From NCBI GenBank assembly GCA_034008185.1, contig CM067081.1, positions 188,249,510 through 188,313,509 of the forward strand: 64,000 nt of DNA, read 5' to 3'. Origin of the DNA: Gorsachius magnificus. Its lineage: Eukaryota > Chordata > Aves > Pelecaniformes > Ardeidae. The notes beneath the pieces were generated by a model. It saw only the letters and a program-made list of their open reading frames with translations. It had not been told where the DNA came from and did not search any database. The position numbers and the translations under genes are program-made. Below, piece after piece: positions 1 through 19,547 of the stretch. Within the stretch, counting starts at the first letter, position 1. The number at the start of each line of letters is the position of its first letter.

Positions 1-4697
<4,697 letters not shown>

Positions 4698-5222
4698 ATC
4701 ATAGAATCATAGAATCACCTCGGTTGGAAAAAACCTTTAAGATCATCAAGTCCAACCGTTAACCTAGCACTGCCATCCCACCACTAAACCATGTCCCTAA
4801 GCACCTCATCTATCCTTCTTTTAAATACCTCCAGGGATGAGGACTCTACCACCTCCCTGGGCAGCCCATTCCAGAGCCTGACAACCCTCTTGGTGAAGAA
4901 GTTTTTCCTAATGTCTAGCCTAAACCTGCCCTGGCGCAGCTTCAAGCCATTCCCCCTCATCCTATCGTCTGTTACCAGGGAGAAGAGGCCGACCCCCACC
5001 TCACTACAGCCTCCTTTCAGGCAGTTGTAGAGGGCGATAAGGTCTCCCCTCAGCCTCTTCTTCTCCAGACTAAACAGCCCCAGTTCCCTCAGCTGCTCCT
5101 CGTATGACTTGTGTTCCAGTCCCCTCACCAGCTTGGTTGCTCTCCTCTGGACCTGTTCCAGCAAGGCAACATCTTTCTTGTAGTGAGGGGCCCAAAACTG
5201 AACACAGTATTCGAGGTGCGGC
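4698..5222 (-). mobile_element. CR1 LINE, 5'-truncated, minus strand
   Basis: On the minus strand this reads as the 3' end of a CR1 element. It has about 146 codons of the ORF2 C terminus ([17 protein letters not shown], then [20 protein letters not shown], ending EVLRDMV at 4784), a short 3' UTR, and a terminal tandem repeat that appears on the plus strand as ATCATAGAATCATAGAATC at 4698-4716. The frame is open to the truncation point, so the copy is fairly young. It sits in the first intron of the leftward gene in the same orientation as the gene. The 5' end stops at about 5222, next to a perfect 24-bp palindrome. It encodes no functional protein because the catalytic reverse-transcriptase part is missing. 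Confidence 0.95.
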
Positions 5223-5223
5223 A

Positions 5224-5247
5224 ATTAGATGTGTGCACACATCTAAT
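5224..5247. repeat. Perfect 24-bp palindrome at the CR1 truncation junction
   Basis: Each half is 12 bp (left half ATTAGATGTGTG) and there is no spacer: the second half is the exact reverse complement of the first. It begins within two bases of the point where similarity to CR1 ends. Such a structure may be a junction product of aberrant second-strand synthesis or a pre-existing palindromic target. Confidence 0.9.
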
Positions 5248-8200
5248 ATAAGTCTGCAGAATGAAAATTATCTACTGATTTTGCACCTACAAACCAATAC
5301 AGCTAACAAGTTTTCAAGAGCAGAACTAAACTTTAAGCTTTGACTTGGACAACCAACACACTTTTCACGACATGGTTCCAGAACCAGCTTTTGTAGCACC
5401 TTCATATTACAAAGAAATATTTGAAAGGTGTATCAAGCATAAGCTAACTATTAATGCCTGCTAAAGCCTGAAAGTAGCCTACAGTATGTCCTGTGCATCT
5501 CGTATCAGTAAGATTTCTGCTTCTAACCCACTTAGGGAAATTGCTTTGATGTGCTTTGTTTTAATTAGCAGTAAATAACTAATACATTCTTCCAGTAGCA
5601 ACTGTTTTCCCCCCCTTGTGTGTTCAAAGCAGTAACAATCCCTCATTTCACCTGTCCTCCAACTACAGCAAGACTTGGTATGATGGACAAGTATAGATAG
5701 TTGCATACTCTATTTAAACCAACCATCCAGGTTATTCCCTATTTAAGTTTGGTTTAGGGATGTCACAGCAATTTTCCTCTTCAAAAAATAATCATCTAGC
5801 ATACTCGTACAATCATAAAAATGAGTCATGTTTAAAAATTAGGTGTTTATACTCCCTTGTGTGAGACAGCAGTCAAGATGGGAGTGGACATGATTTAGTT
5901 TTAGCAAAACAGGGAAGCTTGTGCAAGAAATCACGTATTCTGCTTGGTGTTCAACAAGCATATATGAGAAAGTGATTAGCCTGGACAAAAAAATACAGTA
6001 TTATATTTGAGTAGTATCCCTCATTATTTCCCAGACGATCCAAGTTCAGAGAGATATGCTATATAAGAAAAGGTGCCAGTGTGGTCGCCAACTGACCACT
6101 AAAGCAGATAAACACCCAAGTTGCAGGCAGGTCCCCACAGGGGTTTCTTCTAAAACCTGTGGGCCACTTTTCCAGAGCTTTCAGGGGAGCCTTATGTAGA
6201 AACAATCATGCAGGACAGAACATACTCTACTGATGAGGGAGAGCAAGAAATGGTATAGACAGTAAAGGCAGCAAAACAAGCACAACTCTTGCCAATCTTT
6301 ATTTCTCGTGTCAAAGTCCAGAACATATACAGCACCAAGCCAGAAAGCACTAGCCAAGTTGAAAGCATATTCTCAATAGCGATTTAATTCTGGTGCAAGT
6401 TAGATAGTTTCATAGTGTCTCTGCCACAGTACTCCAAATCTTACATGCTCCAGACAATCGTGAAACACTCGAATGGCATGCAGTTGTTAAAGTTTTAGCT
6501 GAAAAGTACATGAATAATCAGAAAGGAAAAAGGAACAAGTGAACGCTTACTGAGGGAAAACATCACAAATACAAAATCCCAAGTTTAATACTGTTCTTCT
6601 TTCAGTCCATTACTTCATTTAGTCTATTCTTAAGCAATTATTCTATTTCCAAATACCACTTTTCCTTAAAACTTAAGAAATAAGACAGAGGGGGAAGAAG
6701 AAATAAGCAAAGACCAGATGTTTTTAACTAGCCAGTCCATTCTTACAGCAAAGTAGCAAGGCCTCCTGACACTGAATTCTGCTCTCGTAGCAACGCTTAT
6801 TTCCTCTGAACAAGGCAGGGATTTGCACCTCTCTCTGAAAGTCAGATGAGGGACAAATGAGTTCACAGATAAGGGATCTTACATTTAGATATATAGTAAC
6901 AGACCTGGAGCTGACTACCAGCACCCTGGGACACAAACTTTGGGTTACAACAGAGCCGCCTATGACAGTAACAGCTTCTTGGCACTGAGCGGACAAGAAA
7001 AATAAAACTGAATTATACAGACTATTAGAAGAGACATGCAGGGCAAAAGTGAAAAATTAATCACAAAGTAATTTCGTCACGCATCCTATATCAACTCAAT
7101 TCTATGTGCACTTCTGGTTGGTTTTCATCTACCAATACAACAGGTCAAGAGAGAGAATGGCAACCCGGGACAAATACAGCACAGTTTTTGTAAGAGGAAC
7201 ACTTAAACAGAGGCAAGAAAAAGACAGATGAAAGCAGAAGATAGACCTCCACAAGATCATGCGTGACACAGGAATGGTAAATATGGAACAACTTCTGGTT
7301 GTTTTAAGAGCAGGAGACGTTCAAGGAAAAGCACAGAAGGGCAACTTCAAAGCAAAAAAAAAAAGTTATTTCCTCATAAAATGTGTAATTAAGCTTAAAG
7401 TTCATGTAGCTGGGCAAACTAAAGGAAGAAAATCCATGACAAACTCCATATCTGAAGATGCGATTTCCAACTCAGGAGCTCCTAGACCATGTAATGACTG
7501 ACAGACAGAATGGTAAGCAAGCATACAGTGGTACTCCTGCAGCACTTCTCATATGTTCGCATTTGCTGTTGACTCACTGTCAATCCTGGGTTTCATATGA
7601 TGCCCATTTGTCTGCCCTTTCATTAACGTAAGCTCCAAAACAACTGCAGATAAAGGGTTTTCTTAAGACACTGGCACCATTGTGCAGGGACTTTGAAAGA
7701 AGCATTTGAGGTCCAGTCTTCCTTGAGCAAGAACCATGGTTGTGAGTTATTCTTGTGGGGGTTTTTTCCATTCTTCTCCAGGGTGAGCTTTGAGGAGGCA
7801 CAGACAGGCACATCAGACAGATTTACAGGAGCTTTAATTCCAGAATCATGCTCCAATAGAGAGTTGAAAATGCAAATAATGCTTCCTATCTGTTGAGATT
7901 TTGAAGTAGTGACTACAACAGGTCCTACAGCATCCAATTTCAAACTGATACCCAGAGCACAGTTGAGCTATGTATTAAATTCCTCAAACAATACATTATA
8001 ATCCATGTGCAAATGCTGCATTAACTCTAGTGGAGTTAAACATTTATTTATGAATCATTGTTTGTGTAACCAAAGAAGTAGTAAAATATGCAGGAAGGTT
8101 TCACCGCAAAACTAGTGGTTACTAAAGAAATAAGATAAATAAAATCTTCTGTTAAGCAATCAATAATGCTGTAAATTAAATAGACATTTGTGGTAGGCTA

Positions 8201-11200
8201 ATCTAAAGGAATAAAAAAAAAAGTCTTGCATCTTCAATTACATTTTGAAGTTAATATTTGATTTTCTGCATTAAACTTTTAATCTCACATACTCATGACC
8301 ATACCATAATATAAAGTTTAAGGCTACTTGACACTCTTACACATCTTTTATGTGATTTAAACCCTGGTTTGAGCACTGACTCTTCAGAGATCTTCATGCA
8401 CCTCGGACCTCCATCAAGGAACCAGTTATGCCAACATCCAGCTGAAAAGTGTGATTGGCAAGATTGGTTCATAACAGGAGTTTCACACACCTCTCAAATC
8501 ACTACAGTGACAGTATTTTACAATGATTTAGTGTTTGCTCTCCTCTCTACCCAGAATTGCCTAGCAAATAAATAAATTACCTACTCTTCACCTTGAAGAT
8601 TAACTATTCCTTTAAAAAGAAAAAGCCCAAAGCCCACCTCTTTCTAGCAATTCTGTCAGTAAACAAATGACTGATCAACTTGTAGGCTCTTTGTAGCACA
8701 GACTTTTCTAATGCAGTAACAAAAATCCAATACTATTTACCTAGAACAGATGAATCCCTCTAAATAATTTCCACCTACATTAATATCGCCCGCAGAATAG
8801 CCAAATCACACCCCCAAACCCAACCACAGAGTTGTTTCAGTAGTTACTGAATCCTGTCGCAGAGAGAACAGGTCAGGCACGTAGAAGTTATTTTTAAATG
8901 ATCCTAATTACAAGATAGTTTTAATTGTGGGTAACAGCAATAGAGACCTAACATTAGCTGTAAGTTTCAACAACTGAAAACATTTTTAATAAAGAAGAAA
9001 GAATTATGCAAGCTCAGCAAGAACTCCCCTCATTCCCCCTTTATCTACAAGATCTCATCAAAGGTGCCCAGCACAGCGTAAGAAGACCAGGTTTGCCATT
9101 CTTCTTGGGACAATCCTATACCATAACTCCTCCCTCCAGCCAGTCTATTTTTAAGCTTTCTTCCATGCTATTTTTTGTTTGCCTTTTTTATTTTTAAAAG
9201 ACACCACTTTACAGAGTGTTAAATGGAACTGCCATTTAAGGTATGTTTATGAAATAAACAGAAAAATTAATTAGTTGATTAATCTGCTATTTAAAGCATC
9301 TACTGGGGGCAGCTTATATCACCCTGAAGAATGATCTATGTCTCCGATCTAGTATAAATCTCTGATGGCTGTCACACAAACAGTGGGGAGCCTATTTGTA
9401 ATAGTTTAAGCAATTACTGCCCCCAGGTGTTGGATCTACTCTACTGGAAACTATCACCCCTCTCGCCTCTTCCCCAAACCTGACTTTGTGACATGTGCTG
9501 CACCTTAACGACACCAACACGGAAATGAACACATTAACAAAAACTACTGATTTTGGTAGGTTTGTGTGAATGCAGGAGCAAAAATCAGAAGCAGCTGAGG
9601 CACAGGTACAGATTTCATTATGCTGACCCTGCAATAGGAACACTATCTTCCCCACCAAGGCAATAAAGAAGCAGGGAAGGAGGTTACATATAGCTGTTTG
9701 TTTAGTGGATACAAGCCTGTGCCATACCCAGTGGGTTTTCAAAATCTATGGGCTAACTAAATGACACCAATGACTGAATCCCCTGAACTGTAGAACATTA
9801 CGGAATTTCTAATGAAAGTTTCACTGCAAAACTGTGGTGTGCAAACAGTAAGGGCAAGCAAATCTTCATGCCCATGTCATAAAATTGCATCAATTTTAAT
9901 GAAATGGCATTTAGTTTCTATTGCTTGAAAATGTAACAGTTAGTATTATAAAATGTCTCCCTCGTCCAAGAAATTAATGCAAGTGCAGAAAGACAAATGG
10001 AGATCTTGAAACCTTTGGTTTATTTACAGTAATCCAGTTATATTTAACGAAAAGGAGTAACAACTGTTAACTTGCCATGTAGAATTTGGTGACAACGTTT
10101 TCCTGTCCTGTGAAAAATGCCACTATTTCAAAATGTTTCCTGTTTCACATCAGGAAGAACCGAAGCTGTCTCAAGGTTTTTCATGAAAAACATGAGAGGA
10201 AGAGACCATAGAGCAATTGACTTCAGAACAACACTTCTGACACAAATGTCTAAACCACTTACCTTCTCAGGCTGCTTGTTATCATCAGGCAGGGTCCTCT
10301 CCATTCTTCCTAGTTTTCTGGATTTGAAAAGTCTTTTAATAAAGCTATTATCCATTTATTTGAGGTGTTACAAATCTTTCTTTTAAGGCATCAAACTAAC
10401 ACCTACAAATGTTTCTATTAGCTTCTGTGATATAGTAACCAATATCAGGACAAATACCAGTTCTGTGTGATTCTAAGCCTGAACAGCCTTAACAGGTGTA
10501 CGGAAGGAGAAATGGAACGTTTTAGTGAGCACACAGCAAAATATTTCATAAAATACCTTTACAGATACCTCAGCCAATTTTTTCCACTTGTACTCAATAC
10601 AGGATTTCCAGGGAGAAGTATAAGGTGCTGTAAATCGTCTTTCCAGACTACAAGCAAAACAATCTGTGACTGAGGGTCATGCTGCACAGAAAATGTTTAC
10701 TTGATAAATAGAGCTCTGCATGACTACAAAGGTAATAAACAACTCAGAGGAAAAAAAGGCTGCCTCTGTATCAGAGGAAGGGATTTTTATCACAGTAAAA
10801 ATTAAACCTACTTAGCTGCTACAAGCAACTGGAAACAAACAAACTAACTAATATCATGTATCAGAGGTTCAATAGATCATGTTTAGTTCCCTATGAGCCA
10901 CTAAATCTTCTTTTACAAGCCTGTCTGTCAGGCTTGACAGACATCAGCATACATGAAATATATGCAACATACATGCATATATGCAACCCATACGGCATGC
11001 GCCAGCCCATAGCTGCAAGTGCCTAAAAGTTGCATAGAGAAAAGTCCTGTAAAACTTGGGGTCACCTATGGTACCAGGCAACAGAACCAAGAGCAAGAGA
11101 CTAAACCAAACATTGTTTTTTCCCCATCCACATGTTGTAACAGGCTAGGAGAAGTTCAAGTCTCATGAAAAACCCTAATTTCTATACTTTCTAAGTGCTC

Positions 11201-14200
11201 GTGCCAAGCATGCAGAAGAACCCTTAAGTTTCTCCTAAGTGAATAACTGAGCACTTGAGAGCTCTTTCAGCTTTTGGATTTTACCCTGGTGTGTAAGGTA
11301 ATTAAGACTAAACTAATCCATTTGGACATTAAACAGAAGTAAAACTTCAGAAAAACGTGAGTCTTATGCTAATGAGATACACTCCTAAGTGAACACGTTA
11401 CACCTCAGTCTGGTTTGTTCTCAAAGTTTTCATCATGAAGACAAAATTTATAGGCTAACCTGAGGAATTACGTGTATTTTCAGGAACCACTAGACAAGTT
11501 TTGTCTGTGTCTATCACTGACTTAAAATATTTGAAAAATTATTAATTTACTAATTTATTGACACATTACTAGCGTGAAAGGACCAAATCACCTTAGTTAA
11601 AAAAAAAAAAAAAATGCTTTTTTTCCCCCCCATACCAAAAAACCCACAAACCCACACTCATTTATTAAACTTCATTAAACCACTTTAAAATATATGGCAT
11701 ATAATAATACTGTAGTATCCACAGTGGGAAAAAAAAAAAAAAAAAAGAAGTATCCTGCAATCACAAAATACCAAATCTGCCACGGCATTTATGATTACAC
11801 GCTTCCCTTCTTTATTTACTAATTAACAACAGAGAGGGTGTAAGGGGAAGGGAAGGAAATCAAAAAGGACTAAAAGAAAAGGAGATGAAAAAGGAGGAAA
11901 ATATAAAAATTCCCACTAGAAGTCACACTAAATCAGTAATATCCCAAAAATAGGAAAAGGTAAGTACTAGTCACACAGTAAAAATTTAAAACTGTTGAAG
12001 AAAAAAAAATGCATGTCAGTGAATTTAAGCTGAACCATTTTGAACATGGCAAATGCTTATCATAAATACACTGGCATGCTCTGGGACTATGATACAACAT
12101 GAGCCACGGTATAGAAATACATACAAAATCCATCCACCACGCTTACAAGTAAAAGTGATTCAACAAGTGCAGAAATTAAAAAAGCCAAGATTCAGCTTTG
12201 ATGAGTCTCAAGAGTTACAGCTTTTCACCAAGAAAAAAAAAAATAATCAAACCCTTTAGATGACACGATGCTGACTAAACTTTACTCTAGTAATTCCTTA
12301 TTAACTGCAAAAAAATTGTTGTGATGCATTCCTAGTTAAGAAATACTGCTTGTACACTTTGCCAAGTATGCAACTTCTGCAGAAACATGTTAGTTTTAAA
12401 AAAGTGAGGCACTATGTTCAGATTAACAAAATGATAACAATGGTGCCAGTTATAAGCAAGTCAGATAATTCACTGGCTTGCCTTTTACAATTGCTCATTG
12501 AAACTCAAGGCTTGCTAACATCAGCAAGGCAAATGAATTCTCAAAGAGATCAACTTATTAAAATCAGGCCTGTGCAACTTCTATCAACAAACATCTCAGT
12601 GTCTCAAGGAAGCATCTATTTCCCTTCAACACTCCTAACAGAAGACAGTAACTTAAGTTCATATTACAATACCAAGGGCTTTCTCAGACTTACCCACCCT
12701 GTGCAACATAATCATATAGCTTTCAAAAGGATACTCAACATGCTTTGTCCTGTACCAGAAAAATTAATACGCTATTTTATTTCAGTATCTACAGTCAGAG
12801 CACCAAAGTCCATGCAACAGCAATTCTAGTACTGTTTGCTTATTTAGACAAAATGGAAACCAGCTTCATAGAACTCTAGTAAATGTGAGAAAAGGCAGAG
12901 AAAAAAAAAAGACAAAACAAAAAAAAGGACAATACAAGATTCTGGAATTAATACAGATAGCTCTGTTTCTGCTTCATATGGAGGTGGGTGCTCTGCTCTG
13001 TGGAGACAAGAGGCTTTCCGTGTAATAAGCTGTAAGCATATAACCAAGGATGCATTTTTTACCTCTGCTTTTTCATACACAAGTTATAATTCAATTTGTA
13101 CTGAGAAATTACAGGTGATTTGTTGCTTTTTTTTACTTCTCTTTAGCAAACTGTCAACATTGAATTTGTCAGGGTAACGTACTTGCCAGTCAGTGTCTCC
13201 AAGTATTAGAAAACAAAACAAACAAAAAAACCTCAAGAAAAGATCCTTCAGAGGTCAAGCCCGTACTAGTATTACAATTTCAGAATGACAATAAAGGCAT
13301 TTAGGAGGGAGATTCTCAAGTCTGCTTTTAGAAGCATAGAGAAATGTTCGGAGGAAAGACTCCAAAAATAAAATTCTGAAGTTGAAACAACCTAACTTTT
13401 TAAGTACTATGACTACTAATCACTAGGAACTTGTAAAGACCACCTACTATTGAAAGGGTAGAGCTCTCCTTGTTGCATAGACAAGATGTGATGAACTGTT
13501 TGGCTTTTAATTCTCTCCATGAAAATACATACAATGTTGCTGATTTAGAGCAACTAGAAAAATCACTGTAAAGTTTTCACTACCACGTGATTTACAGGAC
13601 ATACGAAATAAGTTAAGAGTACTATTTGCTCTTTCGTTTAACCAGCGTACACTGAACTAAAGATAAAACACAACTTACCCCTGCATACTACTTGCTCTTT
13701 GCTGAGAAGTAGGCTTACATAGACTTCCATGTAATTTAGGCTCTCATCTAAAAAAAATTCAGTTGTTACAGAGATTGCTCGCATATTTTTTTTTTTAAAG
13801 TTAACAGTGCCAATGTTTGTCTGTCTTAATCCGCAGGCACTCCGAAATAACAGAAATATGAACTGCTCAAAGCTGGGCTCTTTTGCCAGGATTTGACTGT
13901 TAGAACGTACTATGTTCCTTCACCTAAATGTCAGCAGAATAGAGATCCTCCCTTCAGTTTTGGCTCACCAAGGCCAAATAAACAGTGACTCTTGATCAGT
14001 GTCTACATAGGTAGGTATCTGTGCCCAAACCCCACGGACAGGCTTCTGTGGAGACTTCTGAAGTCTGGAAACCAAAATGACCTTGTTACTTTAACAAAAG
14101 TGTCATATGCAGACATGGAGGAGAGGCAAGAACTAGGGCCTACAACAGGAAGAGTTCCCATTTCATAAAGGTCCTCCCTGAAGTATGCACCAGGTGAGCA

Positions 14201-14449
14201 ACAAGCTGTGGACTCACTGAAAGAATGAATGGATGATTTTTTTATAACCTGCTTTACAAAGATTAGACAGATCGTTATAACCAGCCTGAGGAGACTACAG
14301 ATTTCAGCAAACAAATCTCAGCTCTGACACTCATCTGAAAGCATTTCTGGGAGGTGTGAAGCATTCCAGTAACAAGAACCTTGCAATAAGGGCGTTAATA
14401 CTGACAAAGTAGATTTTTCAAGGGCTCGGGAATAATTTATTTTACAACT
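5248..14449. other. Intron 1 of the minus-strand gene, upstream part; no other gene seen
   Basis: This is AT-rich DNA between the intronic CR1 and the CpG island. It has several homopolymer A runs (about 11600-11613 and 11730-11747) and a few short open frames without protein-like composition. I see no further intact repeat. Two mutually exclusive small hairpins occur at 10917-10943. The span belongs to the roughly 11.3-kb intron between 15127 and 3796. Confidence 0.6.
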
Positions 14450-15994
<1,545 letters not shown>

Positions 15995-17517
15995 CAGTCA
16001 CTGTTGCATACACCCGAGGGTGCTCAAGGAGCTGGCAGAGGAGCTTGCCAAGCCACTCTCCATCATTTATCAGCAGTCCTGGTTAACAGGGGAGGTCCCA
16101 GGTGACTGGAGGCTGGCAAATGTGATGCCCATCTACAAGAAGGGCCAGGAGATCCAGGGAACTACAGGCCTGCCAGCTGACCTCAGTACCAGGGAAGGTT
16201 ATGGAGCGGTTCACCCTGAGTGCGCTCACCAGGCATGTGCAGGACAACCAGGGGATCAGGCCCAGCCAGCATGGGTTCATGAAAGGCAGGTCCTGCCTGA
16301 CCAACCTGATCTCCTTCTATGACCAGGTGACCCGCCTGGTAGATGAGGGAAAGGCTGTAGATGTTGTCTACCTGGACTTCAGCAAAGCCTTTGACACTGT
16401 TTCCCACAGCATTCTCCTAGAGAAGCTGGAGGTTCATGGCCTAGTCAGGTGTACTCTTTGCTGGGTAAAAAACTGGCTGGATGGCCGAGCCCAGACAGCT
16501 GTGGTGAACAGAATTAAAGCCAGTTGGAGGACAGTCACAAGTGGTGTTCCCCAGGGCTCAGTATTGGGGCCAGGTCTGTTTAATATCTTTATCAACGATC
16601 TGGATGAGGGGATCGAGTGCACCCTCAGTAAGTTTGCAGATGACACCAAACTGGGTGGTAGTGTCGATCTGCTCGAGGGGAGGAGGGCTCTGCAGAGGGA
16701 CCTGGACAGGCTGCATCAATGGGCTCAGGCCAACTGTATGAGGTTTAGCAAGGCCCAGTCCTGGGTCCTGCACTTTGGTCACAACAACCCCATGCAACGC
16801 TACAGGCTTGGGGAAAAGTGTCTGGAAAGCTGCCCAGCAGAAAAGGACCTGGGGGTGTTGGTCAACAGCTGGCTGAATGAGCCAGCGGTGTGCCCAGGTG
16901 GCCAAGAAGACCAACAGCACCTGAGCTTGTATCAGGAATAGTGTGGCCAGCAGGAGTAGGATAGCAATCATCCCTCCTGTACTCAGCACTGATGAGGCTG
17001 CACCTTGAATCCTGTGTTCAGTTTTGGGCCCCTGACTACAGGAAAGACATTGCGTTGCTGGAACATGTCCAGAAGAGAGCAACAAAGCTGGTGAGGGGTC
17101 TGGAGCACAAGTCTGCTGAGGAGCAGCTGAAGGAACTGGGGCTGTTTAGTCTAGAGAAGAGGAGGCTGAGGGGAGACCTTATCGCCCTCTACAACTGCCT
17201 GAAAGGGGGGTGTAGTGAGGTGGGTGTTGGTTTCTTCTCCCTGGTAATGGGTGATAGGACAAGAGGAAATGGCCTGAAGTTGTGCCAGGGCAGGTTTAGA
17301 TTGAGCATTAGGAAAAATTTCTTCACTGACAGGGTTGTGAAGTATGGGAACTGGCTGCCCAGGGAAGTGGTCGAGTCCCCATCCCTGGAGGTATTTAAAA
17401 GACGGGTAGACGAGGTGCTTAGGGACATGGTTTAGTGCTGGGATGGCAGTGTTAGCTTAGTGGTTGAACTTGATGATCTTAAAGGTCTTTTCCAACCTAG
17501 ACGATTCTGTGATTCTA
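15995..17517 (+). mobile_element. CR1 LINE, about 1.5 kb, ORF2 reverse transcriptase to 3' end, frameshifted
   Basis: This is the longest CR1 copy in the window. Similarity begins at about HPRVLKELAEELAKPLS (15998 on) and runs to the 3' end at 17517. The reverse-transcriptase part (16201-16941) shows the first palm motif [15 protein letters not shown] (catalytic Asp), the [10 protein letters not shown] motif and the FADD box at 16633-16644 (catalytic Asp pair). The C-terminal region (16992-17435) ends EVLRDMV. Breaks: relative to the sister copy at 28254, 4 bases and then 1 base are missing between about 16150 and 16180. There is a further frame change between 16941 and 16992. The 5' endonuclease half is absent. 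It is therefore a dead copy, but its similarity to neighbouring copies suggests recent insertion. ORF2 of CR1 normally encodes endonuclease plus reverse transcriptase for target-primed retrotransposition. Confidence 0.95.
16201..16941 (+). pseudogene. CR1 reverse-transcriptase fragment (open, but without its N and C ends)
   Basis: An open frame of 246 codons lies inside the CR1. It starts at an internal Met ([18 protein letters not shown]) and includes the finger/palm region, the catalytic Asp in [21 protein letters not shown] and the FADD box. It ends after LSLYQE, where a shift throws it out of the frame that resumes at 16992 ([14 protein letters not shown]). CR1 ORF2 is normally several times longer and begins with an endonuclease, so this is a remnant, not a gene. 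The FADD catalytic residues themselves are intact. Confidence 0.9.
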
Positions 17518-19451
17518 AATAGTATAGACGAAATCACCACTAGTGAGATCTGCCATGAATTTGCTTGCTTGTTTGAGTTGGCCAGAAGCGGCTAATTGTC
17601 TCTGAAGATGTTAAAAAACATTAAGGAGGTAATTGTGGCTACAATTAATTGGGTGACAAATCTGACTGGGGTCGGGTCAAGATTTCATCCTAATGAGAAG
17701 TCGGTGACACATGCAACTTTACGGGGTGGGGTGTATAAGAAGTCCTTATCAGCACTGTGTCAGTCCTGCCAAATTAGAGCTAATTGTACAGTTGTTCTGC
17801 TTTTCTGATAAACTTCTTTTTGAAGGTGCAGTTATCAACACAAAACAGCAATGTCCAAACAAAAGCTTTTCATCGTTATCGACTGCAAAAACATCCCTTT
17901 TTCACTGCGGTCTGAGCTGTGCAGGCAAATGCCGCATTGCACCCGTGGCCCTGAAAGTGGATTGCACATTATGCCTAAAGGTCCAGCTTTTTCAGTACTG
18001 TTATGTTTCAGTAAGTGCTTAAAAAACTTCAATGTAGTATGGATCTTCCATTGCTATATTTACATGTCATTATGTATTTTATTGTCAGAATATTTCAGTT
18101 TGTTTTTTTTCTCAAAATACAGGATGGAAGGAGAAATTACATTTTTCCTACTGACATTAGCACTAAGAAATGTAAGAAGTGTAGTGACTGAGTTATTTTT
18201 TAGTTACATTTTTCTTTTAATTTTGAAACTGAAAAAAATGATCATGTGTTAATGAAAAAAATACCAGTATGTATTAATTTTACTTTGACTTGTAAAACAT
18301 CCGAAAATTAGCTTGTCGTATGGGCTGTGGTATTTCATATTCACCAGACTGATCCAGGAAATGAAATCTGAATTTGAATGAAGTCTTGGTGCTGGGGTTA
18401 ATGAAAGCTTTCTGAAATATTTCTATTTCTAGTTTTATATGGAAGTCCACATAAGAAGAATTAAAACGGCATAAAGAGATTACATTGATAACTACTAGGA
18501 ACCTTTTGGTTAAGGGGCAGTCTACACAGTGGTTAATGTTCCTTCCTCATTTACGTTGTGTAGGATTTGGGGAAGCACACAATGAAGAGGTAAAGCATGA
18601 GACAGTCTTCCGTGTGCGGCGTGATACTAGGAGAGCACCAAGGGAGTCTTCTCAGAAGAGCTGGAGTACCAGAGTGACAGAACAGAGATGGAGGCATTTG
18701 GAGGACGCCTAACAGTTACTGCTGTGGCATCAACCCCCCCAGGTTGCAAGCCTCCAGACTTGGAAATGTAGGGTATGCAGTCAAAATATGAGTGTATCTG
18801 TGGTTTGGAGGATCAGAAATCTAATTGCAGAATTGGAAAATTGGGGGGAAATTGCACCTAGGTGAAATATACTCTCTCAGAATAATGATGAAAAGTTACT
18901 ATTCGAATGATGCTATCGTTTTTCAGTTCTCAGGAATTCTTTCTAAAACTAACAAAGTGCTTTTAAATACAAAGTGGTTTTAATTTATCACAAGTATTTC
19001 AAAACTTACAGTATTGAAATTAGGCATACTTTATTACTATGACTTTACACTGTACAGTTTTTATATGACTCTCCTTTTAAAAATAAAAGTTAATTATATT
19101 GTTGCTTTATATTTTCAATATTTTGATTATTTTCTGATATTGAGAAATATGTCAACAAGGGAAAAAATCCAACTCCGTACCTTAATCCACAGGCTACTTC
19201 CATATCTAGGTGTACAAGCTGTTATTAAAAAATAGGAAATAGAAAAGTACTGAATTTTTAACGTAAGTGGTTCTAAATGAAAATAGACCAAGATATAAAA
19301 TACATTTTTCTGTCTTAAAGAAGTAACTTAGAAGTTTAGTTTCAATATGCAGGTAAACAGCATTTACCAGATGTCAGGTTTTTTCCAGGAACAAAAATGA
19401 AGGAATACTCGAGGAAGAGGCTTTATGCTTTTAGGACACACAGATACTTAC

Positions 19452-19547
19452 TTCAGAATATGTGGTGGGTGAGATTGGCTCCCAGCGATGGACTTCAAAG
19501 GCAAAGCAATCGAAGGAGGTGCTTCCCCAGAGCACTGCATGGAGATA
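19452..19547 (-). other. Candidate 96-nt exon, minus strand (unproven)
   Basis: On the minus strand ...CACCTCCTAG is followed by 96 bases and a consensus GTAAGTATC donor. Two of three frames are open. One reads STSFDCFAFEVHRWEPIS and ends TTYSE at the donor; another starts MQCSGEAPPSIALPLKS. Local composition is less AT-rich than the surroundings. I recognise no protein family, and a 96-nt open segment between splice-like signals can arise by chance, so confidence is low. Confidence 0.2.

Noticed and set aside
4791..5030. Plus-strand frame opposite the CR1 ORF2 tail (also at 17189-17428, 35611-35850 and 61212-61430)
   Set aside because: The same antisense frame recurs in each CR1 copy because it is the shadow of the conserved ORF2 tail.
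7580..7943. Overlapping minus-strand frames of 77 and 106 codons in intron 1
   Set aside because: No domain, no splice-consistent ends, and composition typical of intronic DNA.
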